The position numbers and the translations under genes are program-made. From Labyrinthula sp. Ha (lineage: Eukaryota > Sar > Bigyra > Labyrinthulida > Labyrinthulaceae), in the NCBI GenBank assembly GCA_015227615.1, contig JAALGZ010000029.1, positions 1-64,000 on the forward strand: 64,000 nt of DNA. Reading direction: 5' to 3'. How positions within the stretch are numbered: the stretch's first letter is position 1; every line of letters begins with the position of its first letter. Below, one piece after another: positions 56,787 through 64,000 of the stretch. The notes under the pieces were generated by a model. The model saw only the letters and a program-made list of their open reading frames with translations, did not search any database and was not told the DNA's origin.

Positions 56787-56856
56787 AAAAAAATTGGGGA
56801 AATCGATCTGGCCAATGACATTGCAAGGAGTATCTGACTCTGGAGTCAAAAAGCCA
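56787..56856 (-). repeat. Right terminal inverted repeat of the MULE
   Basis: Complement of the left repeat: GGAGTATCTGACTCTGGAGT and on to AAAAAGCCA at 56856. Confidence 0.85.
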
Positions 56857-59254
56857 CAATCCTTATTTTTACTTGTGTAAAAGTCCGACACAAGAAAATA
56901 GAGTTGAGTTGAGTCTATAATGAACACCAGAAAACAAGGATGTTTTGTTTAAATTTTATATGGATTTGGAACGGCAGAAGTCAATAAGATGTTTAACCTA
57001 AGTATTTCACACACAAAATTATATTCCAGTGGCTACCAGGGCTCTAAGTACGTAGTAGGAGATGCTTTGGCTCAAACAAATTTTCAAGCAAACAAAGTCT
57101 ACATCTTTTGTTTTGCGACGGTTCAAGCAATATGAAGTCATCTCTAAGGAAAATTATTCTTTTTTAGAGTTGACTTCGGATTACTTGCTCCTATTATTAA
57201 CCAGCGTTAGATATAAAGCAAATATTTTTGAATTTTATTGCCTATTATCCATGAAACACTTCCTGGCGAGCGATCTTATTCATCCATACTACTTGTTTCT
57301 GGTTTCTTTCTATTTTCAAGTAATGAGATTCTATTTAATTTTGTATTCGAGGAATACATTCCCTTTAAAAGCATAAGAGGTGATTCTGTAATTAAATCAT
57401 AGTTAAAAAAAATTTGAAGCATGAGATATCATTACCTCAACTTGATAATACACACCATAAGAACCTAGCAAGGAATTCATCTTTCTGGCACCAACAAAAT
57501 TTCAAGCTCACTAATAGATTCTACAATAGTTGGAAGAGTCCAATGATCTATTTAGAAAAATAAAAAACAAAACCAAATATATAAAGAAATATTAATAATA
57601 ATCAAACTTAATCAAGCCAAAGGAGATATCTTACATTTGAAGAAAAAACACTATCTCATAAGCGCAACAGAATAGTAATATTACTCAGTAATACCTTCCC
57701 ATTTACGTATCAAGAAATTAATCTCCCCTAAATGATAAGTTCTTAACCCTTGAAAATTTTAAGAAGGTACTTATCAACCCTTTCATAGTTTTTGTTATTA
57801 ACAACCGAGTCTAAACCAATAGTCAGGTAATAATATGAAAAAAATCCAGAAAAAGGATGTACTAATCTGTCCCAATCATTTTCTCTTATCCTTATAGGAT
57901 CTAGACTGCTCTTCTGAGGTAGATTTTTTCCAATTTCTATGGAAGAACATGATTGTCTTGGAAACAAAGCAAAGTATTAGAGATATTTACTTAACCTTAG
58001 TGTAATTCCCTTGAATAAACTCTTCAGTTCAGTTGAGTGTGAAAGTGTCACATAGATTCCAAGTCAAACAGAATGTACAAATTCAACTCGTTGTCTAGGA
58101 GAAACTTAAATGTGTTCTAGGTTTTAATGCCCTTACCGTTATTTCTCTCATTTTATTTCGTTGTAACTATCGACCACAAACCCGGAATCAATAGTTCCTA
58201 CATGTATGACAGGTTTTCCCTATGTGCGCCAGTTAGAGAATTAGAAGTAGCATATTATAGGTTACCGGAAGTAACTCACTGACGTTTTGGGTAATCAGTT
58301 TTTAAGCCAATGACAAGAATGTAGCAACAAAGAGTTTCAATTTTCATAAATTCGCAACCTTAGCGTTCTCTATAGATAAGAACTGAATCACCTGGGACCT
58401 AAGTAAACATGGCTCAACTTACTTAGCAGTTCGCTACGAATTCAATACCAATAATAGGAAAGCAAATCACGAAATATTAATATAAGCGAAAAAGGCTTAA
58501 CCTAGTACATTATTTATCCGATTAAAAGCGTAAATCAAACCACAAAGGTCTGTAATGCAATAAATTAGCCCAGCCAAGGGTAATAACCAGAAACCTTGCC
58601 TTCTCAAACAACTAAATATAACTCCAGTGTTCAATCCAGTCAAGTAGTTTTATTTAATTGCTTCTTCAAAGACGAGTTATATCATATACTTTAATCTTTA
58701 GCACCTATATAACAGCTGAAAAATGTAACAATATAACATGTACACATTGGACATGAGATTTTCAAAATCTCATAAAAATACAGTATAGAGTCAGTTCAAA
58801 TTATACTTGTTCCGTCTCGTAATAAGAAAAGAATTATTTTCTCTAGGTAATACTGTTAAAACTCTACTAAGCTTATCCTAACTTACTAGAAATTCCCAAC
58901 AATAGTGATAGAGTAAGTGTGATAAATTCCACAAACTCTTACATTCTATGTTGTTTTTTTGACATATACTGAAAACACTTCACTTTGATTCAAGTATAGT
59001 TTAGTACAAGATTCCGCTTAAATTTCTTAGAGAATACATATAGTTTGTAAAAAATACCTCGAAATTTTGCTGAAAGAGACTAAAAAGTAACAAGAATAAA
59101 TATGTTGCTCTAACACTCATAGCTTCCCTCTTATTGACCGACAACTTTCTATTTGTGCAGATGTACTTCAGAAACATAAACTCCACATTAACAAAGGATT
59201 ACAAACCAAACATAAAAAGAACATCTAGAAATACTACATCTATACCAATTTAAA
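56857..59254. other. Region without a firm gene
   Basis: About 2.4 kb. The longest frame, 57062-57376 (plus, ATG, 104 codons), is rich in Leu, Phe and Tyr and lies just outside the MULE end. It has no recognisable domain and could be a chance frame or a small membrane protein. Nothing else is seen. Confidence 0.4.
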
Positions 59255-60484
59255 ATGGAAAATTTAATGCCAATATCATTAGAAGAACTTCAGCAAAACT
59301 TTGAAGATTTTTATCAAGTTCAGTTGCCCACTGGTGAAGTATACAGAAAACTTCTTGAGCTCAATTTTATCCCTGAGAAATATATTCCTACAAATGAAAA
59401 TGCAAACTATTATTCAGAGAAAAAGATAAATATACAACAAAATCCAAGAGTAATAAAATTAGTTTCTCTATGGTTTCCAATATACAAACATCTTGCAGAT
59501 CTTGCTGGACATAGATACACTCAAAGACTAAGAAATGGGCAAAACTTTAATTACCATATTTACATGCTTGGCTTAGATAAGCAAGTCAATGAAGGAGAAA
59601 CAGAAAGTGAACTACATTCCTTTTATCTTTCTCTTTATTCATACATGAAAACAAGTTTACAAGATATGAAGAAAGAGACAAGAATACTTCAAGAAATGTC
59701 ACCACTGGAAAACCAGTTTCTAAGAGAATGTATAAACTCAAGGATTGGAGAAAACTACGCGTTCTATATGACATCCACTTGTAGTGGAAATCCACTTCAT
59801 GTTGCAATCAATACAGAGTTTCATCCACTATTTATGAACTATTTGTTTTATGGAATCGTATCCGCTTTAAGAGAGATGGAAGAGAAAGGTTATGTTCACT
59901 TGAATGTAAGCAGCAAGAGTATTTCATTCAAGAATAATGGCCAACCTATTCTTATAGATTTCTCTAAGGTAATGAGATTTGAAGAACTTTCTGAAGAAGT
60001 GGATATGAAATACTTGGATGTGTTTATTATTCCTCCAGAAGTTAGAGTAAATGGAAGAATTACATATGGTGGAAAGTGTGATTTATTTTGTTTGGCTGCT
60101 TCTATAGTTCAAATATTTGCATCTCAAAGAAGTTTATTTTCCAGTGAGATTGCAAATGATTTTGAGAAATATTTGGTAAAAGAAGAAGTTTTAAAACAGA
60201 TTATTCAAAAAGTAAAGAAAGCGAGGGACCTAAAAGTACAAAGTAAGGAAGAAGTGTTGTTTTTAGATGTGTTGAGTAGTTGCATTGAGTTTAATGTTGA
60301 TTTAAGACTGACTCTTGAAGAAGTTGTGAAAGCTGGGAAAAAACAGTGGTACTTTTTAGATGAAGAATATAAAGAACTGGAAGAACCAGAAAAGAAGGAG
60401 TTTGTAGAATACTTGAATAGGGATATTGTAGCAGCTTTGAAGAAAACAACATTGGGAAATAATATAAGCTTTGCCGTGGGATAA
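59255..60484 (+). CDS. Divergent protein kinase-like protein, probable pseudokinase
   Basis: 409 residues from an ATG at 59255. The C-lobe of a protein kinase fold is visible: YGIVSALREMEEKGYVHLN, where the HRD motif reads His215-Leu-Asn; a KSISF segment; LIDFSK with DFS at 235-237 in place of DFG; PPE at 260-262; and Asp276 in KCDLFCLAASIVQIF, the helix F aspartate. The catalytic Asp of HRD is Asn, and no clear VAIK lysine or glycine loop can be found in the unusual N-terminal 150 residues. It is therefore likely a pseudokinase acting as a scaffold or nucleotide sensor. The N-terminal region has no recognisable domain. Not related in sequence to the neighbouring genes. The kinase-fold call is fairly sure; inactivity is inference. 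Confidence 0.7.
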   Translation: MENLMPISLEELQQNFEDFYQVQLPTGEVYRKLLELNFIPEKYIPTNENANYYSEKKINIQQNPRVIKLVSLWFPIYKHLADLAGHRYTQRLRNGQNFNYHIYMLGLDKQVNEGETESELHSFYLSLYSYMKTSLQDMKKETRILQEMSPLENQFLRECINSRIGENYAFYMTSTCSGNPLHVAINTEFHPLFMNYLFYGIVSALREMEEKGYVHLNVSSKSISFKNNGQPILIDFSKVMRFEELSEEVDMKYLDVFIIPPEVRVNGRITYGGKCDLFCLAASIVQIFASQRSLFSSEIANDFEKYLVKEEVLKQIIQKVKKARDLKVQSKEEVLFLDVLSSCIEFNVDLRLTLEEVVKAGKKQWYFLDEEYKELEEPEKKEFVEYLNRDIVAALKKTTLGNNISFAVG

Positions 60485-60559
60485 TAGCGTATATTTCAGA
60501 TTATGTATCTGTTTTCTTGTATGAATTTGTAAGAATATTTATAATCAAACTGATCAACT

Positions 60560-60784
60560 TCAACTTATCCAAAGAAGGAACTCGAGAAAGTTTAAATTTC
60601 TTGGGAGCGGGAAATCCTTATCTAGAGAAAATAAGTGCATCCCAATAATTACAGCAGTAACTTCTTCTAAAGAAAATTCTTTTTCTAAGTTAAAGCTGTT
60701 ACAATATATAATTCCACCAATATCTTTGTCCACTTTTCTTCCTACCAAACACTTATTTTTCTCTGCTGTCGCATTTAGGCATGG
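60560..60784 (-). other. Small open frame downstream of the pseudokinase, unrecognised
   Basis: About 74 open codons without an in-frame ATG in the first part, ending at TAA 60560. The amino acid content looks gene-like (VGRKVDKDIGGIIYCNSF, FSLEEVTAVIIGMHLFSL). It converges on the kinase-like gene 75 bases away. It may be an exon of an intron-split gene, a relic, or chance. Confidence 0.2.
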
Positions 60785-61071
60785 TTATAAACATATTTTC
60801 TTTTATCGGTAATACGATCACAAGAGAGTTCCAGTAATAACATTAAGAATACTTAGTGGTGATTCAAAGCAAAGTAGTGAACTCTACCGTTACATTAATC
60901 ACAAGAGTAGAATATTTTCGATTCTGAATTTACCAAATATCCAGTTCGGATAAACTTTCAAAACGTGCGGGTATTTTCTAAACATGTGCTAACGGTCGGA
61001 AAAAGCACGGAAATTTAGCCCAAAATATCAGAATATTTCAAAGTTAAAAACAAAAACAAACAGAAATAAAA

Positions 61072-62194
61072 ATGACTGATGGATTAAAAACCCCAATTAC
61101 CGAATTGTTCGGAATTAAAGCGCCTATCCTACTTGCTGGTATGAATGTAGCAGCTGGACCTAAACTTGCTGCAGCTGTGACAAATGCAGGTGGACTTGGT
61201 GTGATTGGAGGTAAATTACCTTGCGAATTTTCTTCTTTTTCTGTTTAAGTAACATCTCATAGGTGTCGGATACACACCAGCTGTTCTTAAAAGAAACATT
61301 GATGAGCTTAAGGAACACTTAAACGATAAGAATGCACCTTTTGGTGTAGATCTTCTTCTACCTAAAGTTGGAGGCGGAGCAAGAGCAACAAACACAGATT
61401 ACACAAAAGGACAGCTTCCAGAGCTAATTGACGTTATCATTGAAAGTGGTGCAAAACTTTTCGTTTCTGCTGTTGGAGTGCCTCCTAAATGGGCGGTGGA
61501 GAAGCTTCACAAGCACGGGATCCTTGTGCAGAACATGGTAGGACATGTTAAGCACTGCAAGAAGGCTTTAGAAGTAGGTGTTGACATCTTGTGTTGTCAG
61601 GGAGGTGAAGGTGGTGGACACACTGGAGATATTCCAACTTCTGTTTTGATCCCAAAGTGTGTGGATGAAGTACGAGGAGTTAAATCTCCACTTACAGGAA
61701 AGCAGGTGGAGATCATTGCTGCTGGAGGGATCTTTGATGGTCGCGGATTAGCTATGGCTCTATCCTTGGGTGCATCTGGAGTTTGGGTTGGAACCAGATT
61801 TATTTGCTCTACAGAGGCTGGAGCTCCGCCAAGACATCAAAACGCTGTGTTGAATGCAAATTACACCGATACTATTCGAACTATTATTTACACTGGTAGA
61901 CCACTTAGAATATTGAATAACGATTGGGTGAATGATTGGGAGAAGAACCGTCAGCATGAGATTAGGGATCTTACTGGAAAAGGTATTATTCCTGCAATAG
62001 ATTTCCAGAGGAAGAAGCAGGAGAGCGGAGAAGATTGGAGTTTTGAGGACCAGTTGAAGCTGAGTCCTTTGTTAATGGGCAAGTGTGCAGGAGCTGTCAG
62101 TGAGATTAAGCCTGCGAAGGAGATCATGGAGGAGATGGTTAGTACTGCAGTAGCTATTATTAAGAAAAATAGTTCTCTAGTGTCTAAGTTGTAG
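61072..62194 (+). CDS. Nitronate monooxygenase (2-nitropropane dioxygenase family), two exons
   Basis: Exon 1 61072-61210, a 52-base phase-1 intron 61211-61262 (GTAAAT...CTCATAG), exon 2 61263-62194; 356 residues. A TIM-barrel FMN enzyme that oxidises alkyl nitronates such as the toxin propionate-3-nitronate. Seen: the N-terminal PILLAGMNVAAGPKLAAAVTNAGGLG (split here by position: PILLAGM, then AVTNAGGLGVIGG), VPPKW, QGGEGGGHTGD with the catalytic His, IAAGGIFDGRGLAMALSLGA and GVWVGTRF for FMN phosphate binding. Length is usual for the family. The intron restores the otherwise missing N-terminal FMN-binding strand, which supports the model. No signal peptide. Likely cytosolic or peroxisomal detoxification; the C-terminal SKL is a perfect PTS1 peroxisomal targeting signal. 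Confidence 0.92.
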
Positions 62195-62454
62195 AGCAAT
62201 AACTACTTATAGATTAACTTATGGGTTTTCGAATTTTGATAGTTGTTCTACTGAAACAGCCAGGAATACTGAGTTGCAGGATAAATTGTAAGATTTTGTA
62301 CCGCAGCTGCTTGGCTGTATGTATTTCTTGTGAGAATATTAGTATTACATTTTGTTTCCAATTAATTTTTTCTAATGTACTAAATAGACACATTATGCAT
62401 ACTTGGTTTTAGAGACTGAAGCTATGAAGAATGCAACAAATGTTTAGAGAGGTG

Positions 62455-62650
62455 GGACAAACCCCTAACATGCACAAGATATTTTTTTTTGAAGACTTTA
62501 GAATCAACAGAACAGCCATAAATAGATCTTTGAGTGGATTGACTTGCAAAGATAATAGTAGATCTGCGCATCTTCTTGATCTGCAACATATGATTTCTTC
62601 ATCAGAGCTTAAGCCTATTACGTGTTTGGAGTTGAGACAAGAAATAATAT
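62455..62650 (+). pseudogene. Roc GTPase fragment, decayed third copy
   Basis: About 60 codons align with the start of the Roc domains of the two tandem genes. The stretch RSLSGLTCKDNSRSAHLLDLQHMISS corresponds, position by position, to the region after the P-loop (RSLTRQKC..., LDLQHMVS in copy 2). The P-loop itself is no longer readable (EDFRINRT in place of GDGKAGKT) and nothing of G3 or COR follows. It is on the plus strand, about 22 kb from the pair. A relic of a former Roc-COR gene. Confidence 0.65.
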
Positions 62651-62659
62651 GTTTAATAA

Positions 62660-63640
62660 TTTTATGAAGCAGTTCTCTTAAGTAATGGAAGCAACTTTTT
62701 AAACTATATATCTCGAAAACAATAGCCAAGTATTCAGATGTTCACAATAGAAGTGGCGTAGCACTTGAATAGAGTCAACCAAGAACTCCTTTGGAGAACC
62801 TATTTTTTGGGGCACGAAAGTTTTCACTTTGTACAACAGATGTTCTCTCTTACAATGGAATATATATATGTTCATTTCATGCACAGGTAGAGCAATATTG
62901 ATGAAATGAGTTTGTTATGCCACAGTGTGCTCGAAACTAAACCATGCGCAGCTGGTTTTCTCTATGGAACACATACGCACATAATTGAATTGAAATGAGA
63001 ATCTAATGTTTTTCAAGATATAAATGTTTTCCTAGAGAGTCTGATGAGAATTCTTCAGTGAATGCTGCAAATAATGAAGTGCGTCGATGACTTATTTTAA
63101 CCTATAGAGAGCCCCCTTGGTGTATTTTTAGTATATGTACAGCTATCGATCATGTAATAAATAATTATCCGACTCTTTCAGGCAGCGATAGTGTGAGTGT
63201 AGACTTTAACAATGAGTTTTGATGGTTCAAATTATTTTCGTGGAATATCTAGTGGGAGAACATGCTGTAGTAAATGCGATGTGTTCGTTTCGCTAATAGC
63301 GAAGTGTGTACTAGAAAAACATTTTGCGATGGAATCAATAGTTTATGACTATTATGGCTAGTTATTAACTTAGCAATGCAATGCAATAGACATGAACCAT
63401 GAAAATATTCTGATAGCGTTGCCAAGAGCACGACCTGGTACCAGACTGTTGACATTCATTAACGGTCTAGAGTTGAAAACAATTACAACCAGATCCTCTG
63501 CACTAAAATATAGATAATGTAGGAACGTCCTGTGTATAAGAATTATACACCGATAGATAATTCAAGATGTACTGCTATATGTGGAGACTGAGCACTAGCA
63601 GTGTGTCATTCTGATGGTATCTCATCATGGAGTTAAGCTG
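62660..63640. other. No gene seen
   Basis: About 1 kb between the Roc relic and the dispersed repeat, with short open frames only and no recognisable domain. Confidence 0.45.
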
Positions 63641-63642
63641 GT

Positions 63643-64000
63643 TCTGATTAGGGTTAAGATTTGATATATTGATATTTCATCAATAAGATGTTTGCCTATA
63701 TTCTTTTTATTGATTTGTTCTGGCAATTCCCGAACCATTGTTTCTTTATCATTGATAATAAATTGATTATTAAAACATGGCTGAGTCACAAAACCCTTGA
63801 CCAAATAACCAAAAAAATTGTTTTTATTTTTTCCACCATATGCAAAGCTTCAAGAAACTAGCCAAATGGCACAATGACACCCTGCTACTGCATTATATCC
63901 ATGTAACGTGGCCAGTTTTTAAAGTTTTTCATACGATGCAGAAACTAAATAAGAAAATTTCGCCAATTTGAAACAGTGTCGTATTGTCCATCTTTATTTT
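63643..64000 (+). repeat. Dispersed repeat, copy B, cut by window edge
   Basis: Aligns with 19544-19890 in the same orientation. Starts near TTAGGGTTAAGATTTGAT and runs to the window end. Shared blocks include CAATTCCC, GTCACAAAACCC, CCATGT and ATACGATGCAGAAA. The right end lies outside the window. Confidence 0.6.

Larger units (their letters stand above)
53711..56856 (-). mobile_element. Mutator-like (MULE) DNA transposon, decayed
   Basis: Terminal inverted repeats of about 70 bases bound 3.15 kb: TGGTTTTTTGACTCAGGAGT from 53711 and, on the other strand, TGGCTTTTTGACTCCAGAGT from 56856. The minus strand between holds remnants of a MULE transposase. These are an N-terminal piece at 56523-56332, a piece at 56167-55910, a core at 55913-55608 (VIMTEGSKALEAAAEELG then HVFCRKHFS), and a SWIM zinc finger (QSCICETW...LCRHYARHC) at 55347-54985. 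A basic tail at about 54940-54569 (SPRKRVKRRKGN) closes it. The frame is split into at least five pieces by stops and shifts, so the copy is dead. An exact 9-base target duplication was not found. Confidence 0.85.

Noticed and set aside
1-64000. CRISPR arrays, bacterial operons, rRNA or tRNA genes
   Set aside because: No regularly spaced repeats, no Shine-Dalgarno pattern, no rRNA or tRNA signature noticed; the sequence is eukaryotic nuclear.
1-64000. Reassigned stop codons
   Set aside because: TAA, TAG and TGA all end intact host frames at expected places, so the standard code fits.

Overview
The window is nuclear DNA of a unicellular or simple eukaryote, AT-rich, whose lineage I cannot fix. 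Genes carry spliceosomal introns, all three stop codons are used in the ordinary way, and the host genes are typically eukaryotic (MOB, UBA4/MOCS3, START, Roc-COR GTPase, kinase-like, CTR copper transporter). An NME7-type protein (DM10 plus NDPK) hints at a flagellate or a lineage descended from one. Introns are few, lie near the 5' ends, and are extremely short: I place ten, eight of them between 28 and 52 bases, nine in phase 2.

Layout. 0-3 kb: two 2-oxoglutarate/Fe(II) oxygenase-like genes head to head on a 111-base promoter. The right one is fused to a CTR copper-transporter domain; the left one runs off the window. 2.9-5.6 kb: no firm gene. 5.65-10.62 kb: a Ty1/copia element that looks whole. 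11-15.5 kb: a very dense island of a PQ-loop-like/START membrane protein, UBA4/MOCS3, NME7 and an acidic/basic low-complexity protein, with gaps of 23 to 70 bases. 15.7-23.4 kb: desert with one recognisable dispersed repeat. 23.4-25.3 kb: two MOB paralogues tail to tail. 25.3-34.6 kb: desert. 34.6-40.6 kb: two tandem Roc-COR genes on the minus strand. 40.9-56.9 kb: a block of transposable elements: a decayed LINE, a decayed Gypsy-type LTR element carrying an MT-A70 adenine-methyltransferase domain, and a decayed Mutator-like transposon with clear terminal inverted repeats. 57-64 kb: a probable pseudokinase gene, a nitronate-monooxygenase gene with one intron, a third and decayed Roc fragment, and a second copy of the dispersed repeat.

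The most striking items are the MT-A70 methyltransferase (with an aspartic-protease-like stretch just before it) at the 3' end of the Gypsy element, the oxygenase-CTR fusion, the PQ-loop-like/START fusion facing UBA4 across a 68-base promoter with a perfect dyad, the zinc-site-less MOB pair, and the 28-base introns that paralogue comparison supports. The deserts may hide intron-split genes that simple open-frame reading cannot show.
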